Assembly: GCA_013151235.1 (NCBI GenBank) | Contig: JAADIO010000016.1 | Span: forward strand, 36,553 to 100,552 | Origin: Deltaproteobacteria bacterium | Lineage (GTDB): Bacteria > CG2-30-53-67 | Direction of reading: 5' to 3' | Length of the DNA stretch: 64,000 bases | Part shown: positions 25,758 to 33,829 of the stretch, piece after piece | Layout: every line of letters begins with the position of its first letter | How positions within the stretch are numbered: position 1 is the first letter of the stretch | Notes under the pieces: model-generated | Databases searched by the model: none | What the model saw: only the letters and a program-made list of their open reading frames with translations | What the model was told of the DNA's origin: nothing | Position numbers and translations under genes: made by a program

Positions 25758-26693
25758 ATGATTTCGATCGCATTATCATTCCTGGTTTTCCTTGCGGGGT
25801 TTCTTACCGGGATTCCGGCGGGGTACTGTGTCCCGCCCGGAGGAGTGAGACTGCATCTTGATGAACACTACACCGGAGAGATTTCTCCTCCCGTAAAGTC
25901 CTTCCATTCAACGGTTCCGGTTGTCGAACGTCAGGGAACAGGCTCAGAACTGGATGGGTTTTCCCCGGAATTGCCCGTCCCATTTCATCCGGGTAGGACT
26001 CTTCTCGTCCTGGTCGGGATGACACTGTTCACGACCGTTTTTGTCCTGCGCCGGAAGAGTGCCGAAAAGAAAACTTATACTCAAACGTCATCCGCCATGC
26101 ATGAGCCGGCGTGCCCGAAAGATCCTTTCCCTGAACGTCCGGACATACCGGAGAATTACTTAACCCTTTCCATGATTCGCTGTGATGGCGCGAAAAGAGG
26201 GAAGGTTAACCGGGACCGCTTGATGGTTCTTCTGGAATCGGTTCGTGATTCTTACGATTATTCCCGGTTGATCTACCGGATGGGAAGGCTCGGAATGAAG
26301 GAGGCCCTGCCCCGGATTCTCGGGGAACTGGCCCATCCCGATGCATGCGTCCGCAGGGCGGCTGCCGCAGCGCTGGTCCATTTGAAAAGTGATGGTGTTG
26401 AGGAGCGGATGATCAACATGGCCGGAGGAACCTCTCCCCATGTCCGCAGAGCGGCCCTGCTCGTCCTTTCCCGCATCGGTTCGGCACGATGTTATGAGGT
26501 TGTGCGTCAATCGAACTGGGATTTCGAACCGGAGGTACGAGAGGCTGCGGCCATTGCCCTGGGGCGGCTGCAGGTTCCCGATGCTGAATTTGATCTGCAT
26601 CAGATCCTGGGCGATTTTGAAGAGTCGGTCAGAAAGCGGGCGGTCCGGGCTTCGGAACAGTTCTATGGGAGATTGCAGCAGAAAGGCGGATGA
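25758..26693 (+). CDS. Membrane-anchored HEAT-repeat protein
   Basis: No specific function recognised. A hydrophobic N-terminus (FLVFLAGFLTGIPAGYCV) looks like a signal or anchor, and a second membrane segment lies near residues 78-95 (LLVLVGMTLFTTVFVLRR). Residues from about 160 hold HEAT-like repeats: LGMKEALPRILGEL, PDACVRRAAAAALVHL, PHVRRAALLVLSRIG and PEVREAAAIALGRL. These form a protein-binding solenoid on the cytoplasmic side if the second segment spans the membrane. The upstream 150 bases are AT-rich and probably hold its promoter and that of ilvE. Confidence 0.75.
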   Translation: MISIALSFLVFLAGFLTGIPAGYCVPPGGVRLHLDEHYTGEISPPVKSFHSTVPVVERQGTGSELDGFSPELPVPFHPGRTLLVLVGMTLFTTVFVLRRKSAEKKTYTQTSSAMHEPACPKDPFPERPDIPENYLTLSMIRCDGAKRGKVNRDRLMVLLESVRDSYDYSRLIYRMGRLGMKEALPRILGELAHPDACVRRAAAAALVHLKSDGVEERMINMAGGTSPHVRRAALLVLSRIGSARCYEVVRQSNWDFEPEVREAAAIALGRLQVPDAEFDLHQILGDFEESVRKRAVRASEQFYGRLQQKGG

Positions 26694-26704
26694 CGGGAGT
26701 TCGG

Positions 26705-26854
26705 TTAGCGGCCGGATCGGTTTCCGGAATTCCGGATCTTCCGGAGTCCCTTCCGCAGCAGGATGATTACGATCCCGCCCAAGACGACGACCCGGGCAAT
26801 TGTTCGTATCGCCACCCCGAACACCTCCCGATCAAGAATTTGCTCCAACGCCAT
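26705..26854 (-). CDS. Small single-span membrane protein (49 aa)
   Basis: A short gene with an excellent ribosome site (AGGAGGGAAC before ATG). The product starts MALEQILDRE, has one membrane segment (VVVLGGIVIILL) and a basic tail (RKGLRKIRNSG). It follows the lipoprotein gene by 32 bases on the same strand and is probably cotranscribed. Function unknown. Confidence 0.62.
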   Translation of the reverse strand: MALEQILDREVFGVAIRTIARVVVLGGIVIILLRKGLRKIRNSGNRSGR

Positions 26855-26886
26855 GTTCCCTCCTTTTGCAGTCTGCCGGAACGGCT

Positions 26887-27237
26887 CTATCGGCGGGCCG
26901 GTCCCTCTCGCGGCGTATTGTTCTGAGTACCCTCGTCCCGAACGATTCCTTCGATCTCAAAGATTTCTCCCCACATGTGAAAACCGACCCGGTCTTTCAA
27001 GACCTTTCCCCGGAACCGGACAGGAAGATTGTCTTTCCGGAAGGGAGCGGGGAGATTGACCGGATCATAGCGCCGGCCATCCTTGCTCACGATCCCGTAG
27101 AATCCACCCTCCAGAGAGATATACCGGATCGTCCCCGGGATCATCGTTTCTTCCCTGGGACAGGCAACCAGGAGAAAGGACAGAAGCCCGAAAAGGATCA
27201 GGGTCTTTTTGATGTTGTCGGCAATCATTTCCGGCAA
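26887..27237 (-). CDS. Small lipoprotein
   Basis: A 116-residue protein with an N-terminal hydrophobic stretch and a lipobox-like LSFLLVAC, so probably lipid-anchored after signal peptidase II cleavage. The mature part is a small beta-rich domain (TIRYISLEGGFYGIVSKDG; DNLPVRFRGKVLKDR) with no family I can name, reminiscent of small OB-like lipoproteins. The TTG start has AAGGA eight bases upstream; an ATG three codons later is the alternative. Confidence 0.65.
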   Translation of the reverse strand: MPEMIADNIKKTLILFGLLSFLLVACPREETMIPGTIRYISLEGGFYGIVSKDGRRYDPVNLPAPFRKDNLPVRFRGKVLKDRVGFHMWGEIFEIEGIVRDEGTQNNTPREGPARR

Positions 27238-27382
27238 TCTCTTTTTCCTTGATTTTTTCTTCCTGAATCATTCATGATATTTCTTCCATCAATAGCGCGT
27301 TCCGGAGTGGAAAGCAAGTTTTTTGCCGGGTCTGTCCCTATACGGAACAGATTACGGAGTATCATGACAGGGAAGCGTAAGA

Positions 27383-28150
27383 ATGAATAAACGAAAAAAA
27401 GTGGGCAAAAACAATCCCCCTATGTCCCTTGCCGCTCTGAGTCTTGCGGTACTGCTTCTGCTGTCGATGCCGAGGATCCTTCTGGCGGGAGAGTCCCCGC
27501 AGGGGACCTGGGGCGGCAAGATGGAGTTCAGTCTCCTCACGGCCCAGGGGAATTCGAGTACCCAGACAGGAAGCCTCAAGGCGAAAGCGGCCAGGGAAAC
27601 GAAAAAAGATAAATGGATCGCACGAACCGGCGGACTACTTTCGAACAGTGATGGAGCAAAAACAGCGGAATACTATTATCTCAACGGCGAATACAACTAC
27701 CATCACAGTGAACTGACTTATAGTAGCTATTTTCTCGGTTGGCAAAAGGACACCCTGGCGGGTCTGAATACCCGGCTGACGGGCCGAGTCGGCCTTGGGC
27801 ATACATGTTTCAAAAAGGAGCTTGATTCCCTGGTTACCGAGGCGGGACTGGCCGTCGTTTATGAAAACAAAAAAAATGAAGCCTCGAACACCTTCCCCGA
27901 GGGACGTCTCTTCGGAAAATACGGCCATACCTTCCGGGAAGGGGTAATTTTTACGCAGGAGGTAGAGGGGCTGCAGGATTTGACGATGCTCACCAAATAC
28001 CGGATCAATTCCCTCTCGGCGCTGGAAGTGAGGCTCAACAACCACTGGGCCGTTAAGGTCTCCTTAACCGTGCAATATGACCATGACCCGGCCGAAGGGT
28101 TTCTGAAAACCGATACCTTCACGGAAACCTCTTTTGTCTATCAATTTTAG
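27383..28150 (+). CDS. DUF481 outer-membrane protein
   Basis: A salt-induced-type outer-membrane beta-barrel (YdiY family). The signal peptide is long (LAALSLAVLLLLSMPRILLAGES). The chain alternates in barrel fashion and ends in VYQF, with the terminal Phe needed for barrel insertion. It includes GKMEFSLLTAQGNSSTQTGS, the usual first strand pair. Function in the family is not established. Confidence 0.85.
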   Translation: MNKRKKVGKNNPPMSLAALSLAVLLLLSMPRILLAGESPQGTWGGKMEFSLLTAQGNSSTQTGSLKAKAARETKKDKWIARTGGLLSNSDGAKTAEYYYLNGEYNYHHSELTYSSYFLGWQKDTLAGLNTRLTGRVGLGHTCFKKELDSLVTEAGLAVVYENKKNEASNTFPEGRLFGKYGHTFREGVIFTQEVEGLQDLTMLTKYRINSLSALEVRLNNHWAVKVSLTVQYDHDPAEGFLKTDTFTETSFVYQF

Positions 28151-28178
28151 CAAGTTTTGTACACTCCGTGATTCCGTC

Positions 28179-28207
28179 TTGACAATATCCGGTCGGAGGC
28201 TGATACT
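28179..28207 (+). promoter_or_regulatory. Sigma-70-type promoter for M16 peptidase gene
   Basis: TTGACA and GATACT are 17 bases apart, about 50 bases upstream of the M16 ATG. Confidence 0.6.
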
Positions 28208-28258
28208 TTACAAGTTTTTTTTCAATCGGTTTTGCTTCCTTATTCCCGGAGGTTTCTA

Positions 28259-30946
28259 ATGAGAAAGATTATTGTCAGAGGTAGTTCCCGATGTCTGTTT
28301 CCTGTATTGCTCGTTATTCCCGTTCTTCTGATCTCTTCTTTTGCTTTTGCGGCCTCCTACCGGACCGTTCTGCAGCAGGACAGTCTTACCAAAATCGTTC
28401 TCAAAAACGGCCTGACCGTGGTCCTCTCCGAGAATCATGCGGCGCCCGTCGTTGCCTTCCAGATGTGGGTCAATGTCGGAAGCCGGAACGAGAGCGATGC
28501 CCAGGCAGGGATCTCCCATGTCTTTGAGCACATGCTCTTCAAGGGGACGGCGAAGCGGGGAGTGGGGGAGATTGCCCGTGAAGTCGAAGCGGCAGGCGGG
28601 AATATCAATGCCTACACCTCGAATGACCATACCGTCTACCACCTGGCTCTGGCGAGCCGGTACTTTGATGTGGGGCTTGATGTCTTGTCCGATGCCGTCC
28701 AGCACTCCGCTTTTGATCCGAAGGAACTGGCCAAAGAGGAGGAAGTCATCCTTGAGGAGTTCAAACGTTCCGAAGACATGCCGAGCCGTGTGCTTTCCAC
28801 AAAACTCTTTGAAACGGCTTACCGGGTCCACCCCTACCGGCGTCCGGTCATCGGTTATGTGAAGACCTTCAAGAAGCTCACCCGGAAGAATATTCTCGAC
28901 TATTTCCATGAGTGGTATGTCCCCAACAACATGACCCTCGTGGTGGTCGGGGATTTTTCCACGCCGAAGGTTCTCCCTTCCATTGTTCGGTCCTTTCAGG
29001 GGTTTGTCCCCCGCAAGAATCTTTTCCTGAGCGTTCCCCGGGAACCTGCACAGAGCCGGACCCGGGCCGTTGTCATCCGGAAAGAATCGAAGCAGGTCCT
29101 GTTCAATTTCGGTTATCATATTCCCGGTCTTCATGATCCGAAGAATCCGGCCTACGATCTGCTGGCGGCCATTCTCGGGCAGGGGAAGACCTCAAGGCTC
29201 TATCAGGAAGTCAAACGGAAACGGGAACTGGTCCATGCCGTCTCCGCCTATGCCTATACCCCGAACGATCCGGGGCTCTTTGTCGTGGAAGCCCGTCTGG
29301 ATGGGAAATATCTGAAGAAGACCCTCGGGGCGGTCCTGGACCAGATCGAACGAATCAAGCATGAGCCGGTCAGTGCCGAAGAACTCTACCGGGCACGGGT
29401 CGGGATCGAAAGCGATTTTATCTATAAGAAGGAGACGATGGAGGGGCAGGCGGGGAAATTCGGAGCCTTTGAATCCGATTTCGGTGATCCTCTGCACGAA
29501 AAAGTATATCTAAGCGAGCTTGCCTCCGTGACACCGGCCGATTTGACGGCGATCGCCCGGAAAATCTTCCGGCCGGAGAACCTGACCGTCTCCATTCTGA
29601 TCGATCCGAAGGAGCAACCCGGTCTGGATGCCGGAAAGATCCGGAAAATAGTACAGAAGTTGAACCGGGAAGCAGCAAGAGAATATGCGAAGCATAAAGA
29701 GACAAAACGGGGGGAGCCGGAGAAGATCGTCCTGTCCAACGGGATTCGACTGATCGTGAAGGAGAATCATGCCGTGCCGACGGTTGCCGTCAAAATTGCC
29801 TTCCCCGGAGGTGAACGGTACGAGACGGAACCGACCAGCGGACTCTATCACTTTATGGCTGCCATGCTGGATCGCGGGACGAAGAAACGGAGCGCGGATG
29901 AGATCGCCACCGAGATTGAAGAGATGGCCGGAAGCGTGAGCGGTTTTTCCGGCCGGAACAGTATTGGCGCGCAACTGTCGGTCTTGAGCCGGCATTTCGG
30001 GCAGGGTATGAACCTATTGGCTGATCTTGTACGCCATCCGGCCTTTGCCCCCGACGAGGTGGAAAAGACCCGAAAGGATATCCTTGCCGCCATTGTCCAT
30101 GAAGATGACCAGTTGAGCCGCCGGGTGGGAAATCTCTTCCGTAAGACGTTGTACAAAACTCATCCCTACCGGATGCGGCTGATCGGAAAGATGGCGACGG
30201 TGAGCCGTTTTACACCGGCGGAGTTGCGGGAGACCTACCGGCATGTGCTGAACCCGGCGCAGATGGTGATCGCCGTGGTGGGGGACGTTTCCCGGGAGGA
30301 AGCCGAGGCGAAAGTCCGGGAACTTTTCGGGACGATGAAGAAGATCGCCCCGGTGCAGCCGCACATCCTCCAGGAGGTGCCCCAGGAAAAAATCCGGGAA
30401 AGCGTGGAGAGGGTCAACCGTCAGCAGGCACACATGATCCTCGGTTTTTTAGGGACCACGGTGACTTCCGGGGATCGTTACCCCCTGATGATTTTGAGCA
30501 ATGTCCTGGCCGGTCAGGGGGGGAGGCTCTTCCGGGACCTTCGGGATAAAGAGAGCCTGGCCTATGTGGTCACCGCCTTTTCTCAGGAAGGAGTTGACCC
30601 CGGTTTCTTTGCCGCCTATATCGCATGCAGTCCGGAGAAGCTGGATGCCGCCCGTGCGGGAATCCTGAAGGAGCTGGCCCGGGTTCGGGATCAAAGGATC
30701 CCGGAGAATGAGATGAAACGGGCCCGGGAGAACCTGATCGGAAGTTTTGAAATTGGTTTGCAGACCAATGAGTCGATAGCTTCCACCATGGTCTTTGATG
30801 AACTCTATGGAAACGGCTTCGATGCCTACAAGGAATTTGCCCGGAAGATCGAAAAGGTTACGGCGAAAGACGTGCAGAAGGTTGCGGAAAGATATCTTGA
30901 CCTGACCCGCTATTCCGTGGCGCTTGTAAAACCGGGGGAGGAATAG
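28259..30946 (+). CDS. Two-domain M16 family zinc peptidase, exported
   Basis: An 895-residue periplasmic peptidase. A signal peptide (CLFPVLLVIPVLLISSFAFA) ends near residue 32. The first half has the inverted zinc motif HVFEHML (HXXEH) with the downstream Glu in EEEVILEEF. The second half repeats the M16 fold without the metal site: its matching segment reads YHFMAAML. This catalytic plus inactive pairing is the normal clamshell in one chain. GGAGG lies six bases before the ATG. It may degrade peptides from the envelope; no specific substrate is suggested by the neighbours. Confidence 0.92.
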   Translation: MRKIIVRGSSRCLFPVLLVIPVLLISSFAFAASYRTVLQQDSLTKIVLKNGLTVVLSENHAAPVVAFQMWVNVGSRNESDAQAGISHVFEHMLFKGTAKRGVGEIAREVEAAGGNINAYTSNDHTVYHLALASRYFDVGLDVLSDAVQHSAFDPKELAKEEEVILEEFKRSEDMPSRVLSTKLFETAYRVHPYRRPVIGYVKTFKKLTRKNILDYFHEWYVPNNMTLVVVGDFSTPKVLPSIVRSFQGFVPRKNLFLSVPREPAQSRTRAVVIRKESKQVLFNFGYHIPGLHDPKNPAYDLLAAILGQGKTSRLYQEVKRKRELVHAVSAYAYTPNDPGLFVVEARLDGKYLKKTLGAVLDQIERIKHEPVSAEELYRARVGIESDFIYKKETMEGQAGKFGAFESDFGDPLHEKVYLSELASVTPADLTAIARKIFRPENLTVSILIDPKEQPGLDAGKIRKIVQKLNREAAREYAKHKETKRGEPEKIVLSNGIRLIVKENHAVPTVAVKIAFPGGERYETEPTSGLYHFMAAMLDRGTKKRSADEIATEIEEMAGSVSGFSGRNSIGAQLSVLSRHFGQGMNLLADLVRHPAFAPDEVEKTRKDILAAIVHEDDQLSRRVGNLFRKTLYKTHPYRMRLIGKMATVSRFTPAELRETYRHVLNPAQMVIAVVGDVSREEAEAKVRELFGTMKKIAPVQPHILQEVPQEKIRESVERVNRQQAHMILGFLGTTVTSGDRYPLMILSNVLAGQGGRLFRDLRDKESLAYVVTAFSQEGVDPGFFAAYIACSPEKLDAARAGILKELARVRDQRIPENEMKRARENLIGSFEIGLQTNESIASTMVFDELYGNGFDAYKEFARKIEKVTAKDVQKVAERYLDLTRYSVALVKPGEE

Positions 30947-31027
30947 GGTTTGATCCGGAATGTGTGGGGCTATAATAGGCTGAATATCTTTGTAATTTGC
31001 TATAATAAAGAATTTTATTCTTTCTTG

Positions 31028-31057
31028 TTGACATAACAGGAGTATTGGTTCTATAAT
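31028..31057 (+). promoter_or_regulatory. Strong sigma-70 promoter of the riboswitch leader
   Basis: Consensus TTGACA (31028-31033) and TATAAT (31052-31057) are separated by 18 bases, placing the start near 31064, just before the riboswitch. Confidence 0.85.
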
Positions 31058-31066
31058 GTAAGAAAT

Positions 31067-31160
31067 AACGAGATAATCCACCGATAAAGGCGACCCTGCG
31101 GGGGAGCAAAGCCATGGGCTGAAAAATCAGCATTCATGGCTGCCGAAGTGGATAAGGTGA
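31067..31160 (+). promoter_or_regulatory. GEMM-I riboswitch (c-di-GMP or 3',3'-cGAMP)
   Basis: The RNA reads in the plus direction. P1 is ATCCAC/GTGGAT. P2 is CCC-TGCG-GGG, followed by GAGCAAAGCC, the highly conserved GEMM core. P3 is CCATG/CATGG then GCTGA/TCAGC, closed by AAAA, and ends in GGCTGCCGAAG, the second conserved block. Whether it prefers c-di-GMP or cyclic AMP-GMP cannot be decided here. A terminator follows. The 3' strand of P1 (GGATAAGG) can also pair with the 5' arm of that terminator (CCTATCC), so ligand binding should favour termination. Confidence 0.85.
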
Positions 31161-31167
31161 GACTTCA

Positions 31168-31205
31168 ATCGCCTATCCATCTTTCTCTGGTGGATAGGCG
31201 ATTTT
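31168..31205 (+). terminator. Riboswitch-controlled terminator
   Basis: AATCGCCTATCCA and TGGATAGGCGATT form a perfect 13-base stem ending in a T run. The 5' arm overlaps the sequence able to pair with the riboswitch P1 strand. Confidence 0.85.
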
Positions 31206-31227
31206 CGTTATATTCTCGAGCTCCTCC

Positions 31228-31263
31228 TGACAGGTCGGCAGGAAGTATTCTGCCGGCCTGTCA
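31228..31263. other. Strong hairpin downstream of the riboswitch terminator
   Basis: TGACAGGTCGGCAG and CTGCCGGCCTGTCA pair over 14 bases with one G-U, around an 8-base loop. It is not followed by a T run. The region from here to vapB (31445) holds no gene on the plus strand. Confidence 0.7.
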
Positions 31264-31408
31264 CCCTCCTTTGCGGTGAATGATCTTTGCATTCGTCTTT
31301 CGGTTTTCCCCCATGTTCTCCTGTGTCAAGCCTGCCTGTGTGTGGTATAGACTGAACAGGTGTTTGGACCTGCCTGGAAAACCGGGGGAAGTCCGAGCTT
31401 CTTTCCTC

Positions 31409-31437
31409 TTGACATGGATGTATATATGATGCATATT
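31409..31437 (+). promoter_or_regulatory. Promoter/operator of vapBC
   Basis: TTGACA and CATATT are 17 bases apart, so transcription would start within a few bases of the vapB ATG: an almost leaderless message. The -10 region lies within a direct repeat TGATGCAT-AT-TGATGCAT, a likely site for repression by the VapBC complex. Confidence 0.6.
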
Positions 31438-31444
31438 GATGCAT

Positions 31445-31642
31445 ATGAGAACAACATTAAACATTGATGACGACATCATTAAAAAAGCATCAAAGCTCAC
31501 GGGTGTGAAGGAAAAAACATCTCTGGTGAGGTTGGGGCTTGAGGCTTTAATTGCTCGTGAAAGCGCCAAGAGGCTTGCTGAACTTGGCGGCTCGGAAAAA
31601 TCCCTTAAGCCTGTTCCAAGAAGAAGAATATCCAGGAATTAA
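31445..31642 (+). CDS. vapB: VapB-type antitoxin
   Basis: A 65-residue protein starting MRTTLNIDDDIIKKASKLTG, the DNA-binding N-terminus of the DUF2191 VapB family. The basic C-terminal tail (KPVPRRRISRN) would wrap the toxin. It ends two bases before the PIN-domain gene. Base composition is clearly richer in A and T than in neighbouring genes, which suggests acquisition. ATG nine bases upstream is possible but overlaps the promoter. Confidence 0.85.
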   Translation: MRTTLNIDDDIIKKASKLTGVKEKTSLVRLGLEALIARESAKRLAELGGSEKSLKPVPRRRISRN

Positions 31643-31644
31643 GT

Positions 31645-32004
31645 ATGGTTCTGGTAGATACTTCAATTTGGATATCTCATTTCAGGGATAACAATCAGCG
31701 CCTCAAAAAGCTTTTGATAGATGAATCGGTAGCATGCCATCCTTTTGTCATTGGTGAGTTGGCCTGCGGTAACATGAAGAACAGAAAAGAAGTTATCTCC
31801 CTCCTCCAATCTCTTCCTCAGGCCCTTGTTGCAGAGCATGATGAAATTCTTGCATTGATTGAGCACAAGAAACTAATGGGCGCCGGAATAGGCCTTATTG
31901 ACGTTCATATATTGGCATCCGCACTGTTGACAAATTTGCCTTTATGGACAGCCGACAAAAGGTTGAGTGCATCTGCAATGAAATTGAATATTTTATATAG
32001 ATAA
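31645..32004 (+). CDS. vapC: VapC PIN-domain ribonuclease toxin
   Basis: Mg-dependent RNase of the type II VapBC system. Acidic residues are seen in VDTSIW, the Glu of VIGELACG, and IGLIDVHIL and TADKRL. It has the normal VapC length (119). It is paired with vapB, and is AT-rich like its partner. Confidence 0.9.
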   Translation: MVLVDTSIWISHFRDNNQRLKKLLIDESVACHPFVIGELACGNMKNRKEVISLLQSLPQALVAEHDEILALIEHKKLMGAGIGLIDVHILASALLTNLPLWTADKRLSASAMKLNILYR

Positions 32005-32025
32005 CCTATTCCCCTTTTTTTTCGC

Positions 32026-32053
32026 TTGACAAAATCGGTCGACTTATTATAAT
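32026..32053 (+). promoter_or_regulatory. Promoter of the Rrf2/desulfurase operon
   Basis: TTGACA and TATAAT are 16 bases apart. The spacer contains AATCGGTCGACTTATTATAAT, similar to Rrf2/IscR-type sites that overlap -10 regions, so the first gene may repress its own operon. Confidence 0.65.
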
Positions 32054-32095
32054 CAAGACGAAGAAGACATTTTTTATCCTGTTTTGGAGGGTTTG

Positions 32096-32515
32096 GTGAA
32101 ACTGACGCGGGGCGGCGAATATGGAATTCGGGGAATGCTTTATCTGGCCATGCAGCCGGAGTCCGCAGTTACCCTTTTAAGTGAAATTTCTACGGTCGAA
32201 AAGATTCCCGAAAGTTATTTGGCGAAGATTTTTCAAACGCTGACGAAGGTCGGCCTGGTCCGTTCCCACCGTGGTTTCAAGGGGGGCTATTCATTAGGGC
32301 GGTCGTCCGGTGAGATTACCGTCAAGGATATCATTGAAGGGGTAGAAGGGCCGATTGTTCTGAATCATTGTCTCCAGAAGGTGAGTAACTGTTCCGAGGG
32401 ATACCGATGCAAGATCCAGAATGTCTGGAAAGATGCACAGGATGCCATGATCGGGGTCCTTGACGGAACGACCCTTGCAGATTTGGTGAAAGAGACCGCG
32501 GCGGGTCAGCCGTGA
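32096..32515 (+). CDS. Rrf2-family transcriptional regulator
   Basis: IscR-like winged-helix regulator of 139 residues: the helix-turn-helix is LSEISTVEKIPESYLAKIFQ and the wing KGGYSLGRS. The C-terminal cysteines CLQKVSNCSEGYRC fit the Cys ligands of an Fe-S cluster, so it may sense Fe-S status. GTG start with GGAGG five bases upstream. The next gene is a cysteine desulfurase, the usual client of this regulator. Confidence 0.92.
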   Translation: MKLTRGGEYGIRGMLYLAMQPESAVTLLSEISTVEKIPESYLAKIFQTLTKVGLVRSHRGFKGGYSLGRSSGEITVKDIIEGVEGPIVLNHCLQKVSNCSEGYRCKIQNVWKDAQDAMIGVLDGTTLADLVKETAAGQP

Positions 32516-32602
32516 AGGGAGTGTCCCGGCCCATAACCTTTCCGATGGAGAAGTGATGCCGGCAGTTTCGAGTGAATATTGTGATGAATCAAGGAGGGTG
32601 TT

Positions 32603-33778
32603 ATGAGCAGCAGAACAGTTTATCTCGATCATGCGGCGGCAACCCGTCCCTATCCCGAAGTGATCGAAGCGATGCAGCCTTACTTTCTGGAACATTTCGG
32701 GAATCCCATGAGCTTCCATAAATACGGCAGCGCTCCCCGGGCGGCACTGGAGGAGGCCCGGAGCGCCGTAGCCGGCCTGATCCATGCGAAATCCGAGGAG
32801 ATCTTCTTCACCGCCTCCGGGACGGAGTCAAATAACTTTGCCGTCAAAGGGGTAGCCCTGGCCCTGCAGAAGAAGGGAAAGCATATAATTACCTCGGCCA
32901 TCGAACATTACGGAATTCATCATTCCTGCAAGATGCTGGAGCGGATGGGGTTCGAGACGACCTATCTGCCGGTCGACGAATTCGGTCGGGTCGATCCGGA
33001 AGAGGTCGCAAAGGCACTCCGGGAGGATACGATCCTGGTCTCGATTATGCTGGGGAACCACGAGGTCGGCACGCTCCAGCCGATCCGGGAGATCGCCAAG
33101 ATCACCCGGGCGAGAAAGGTGACCCTCCATACCGATGCCCGGATGGCCGTTGGGCACATTCCCGTTGATGTGGAAGCATTGGGGGTGGATCTTTTGACCC
33201 TCTCCGGGCAGCACTTTTACGGCCCCAAGGGATCGGCCGCCCTTTATATTAAGAAGGGGGTTCGCATTCAACCGTTAATCCACGGCGGGATCCAGGAACA
33301 GGGGCGCCGTGCGGGAACGGAGAACGTTCCGGCCATCGTTGGATTAGGCAAGGCGGCGGAGATCGCCTCGGAAAAGGTTGCCGGGGAACAGGCGAGGCTG
33401 GCGGCCCTTCGGGACAGGCTGGAGCAGGGTCTGACCGCAAAGATTGATGCCGTGAAGGTGAACGGCCATCCTGAATATCGGCTTCCCCACCTGCTGAATA
33501 TCTGTATCAATTACGTAGAGGGAGAGGGGATGATCATGATGATGGTTGCAAAGGGGATTATGGCGGCCAGCGGATCGGCCTGTTCCTCCAAGGCGCTCAA
33601 GGCCTCCCATGTACTCACGGCGATGGGGGTGGACCATGCCATGGCCCAGGGGTCGATTCTCTTCAGCCTGGGCCGGGAGACGGCGGAGGAGGAGATCGAC
33701 TATGTCGTGGCGGAGATGCCGCCCATTGTCGAACGTCTCCGGATGATGTCGCCCATCTACCAGCAAAAAATGGGATAG
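32603..33778 (+). CDS. IscS/NifS-like cysteine desulfurase lacking the PLP lysine
   Basis: Family assignment is clear: YLDHAAATRP, GTESNNFA, EHYGIHHSC, HTDARMAVGHIPVDV, QGRRAGTENVPAIVG, and a mobile-loop Cys in SGSACSSKALK. The segment that normally reads SGHK-x-YGPKG, whose Lys binds PLP, reads SGQHFYGPKG (near base 33210), so His replaces Lys. The Gln that normally follows TDAA is also changed (DARM). Some archaeal IscS-type proteins are reported to lack this Lys, so a related variant chemistry or a scaffold role is possible. Neighbours are an Rrf2 regulator, DsrE and TusA proteins. GGAGG precedes the ATG. Confidence 0.88.
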   Translation: MSSRTVYLDHAAATRPYPEVIEAMQPYFLEHFGNPMSFHKYGSAPRAALEEARSAVAGLIHAKSEEIFFTASGTESNNFAVKGVALALQKKGKHIITSAIEHYGIHHSCKMLERMGFETTYLPVDEFGRVDPEEVAKALREDTILVSIMLGNHEVGTLQPIREIAKITRARKVTLHTDARMAVGHIPVDVEALGVDLLTLSGQHFYGPKGSAALYIKKGVRIQPLIHGGIQEQGRRAGTENVPAIVGLGKAAEIASEKVAGEQARLAALRDRLEQGLTAKIDAVKVNGHPEYRLPHLLNICINYVEGEGMIMMMVAKGIMAASGSACSSKALKASHVLTAMGVDHAMAQGSILFSLGRETAEEEIDYVVAEMPPIVERLRMMSPIYQQKMG

Positions 33779-33829
33779 GGGTAATAATCGATTTTCATGA
33801 GGCCGTCCGGGAGAGGGGATGGGAAGAAT

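Noticed and set aside
26800..27252. 150-codon frame on the plus strand over the lipoprotein gene
   Set aside because: The minus strand has a lipobox and a small gene with a strong ribosome site; the plus frame shows no domain.
33797..33829. Upstream start for the DsrE-like protein
   Set aside because: The added 11 residues are not conserved in the family, and GGAAG sits before the ATG at 33830.
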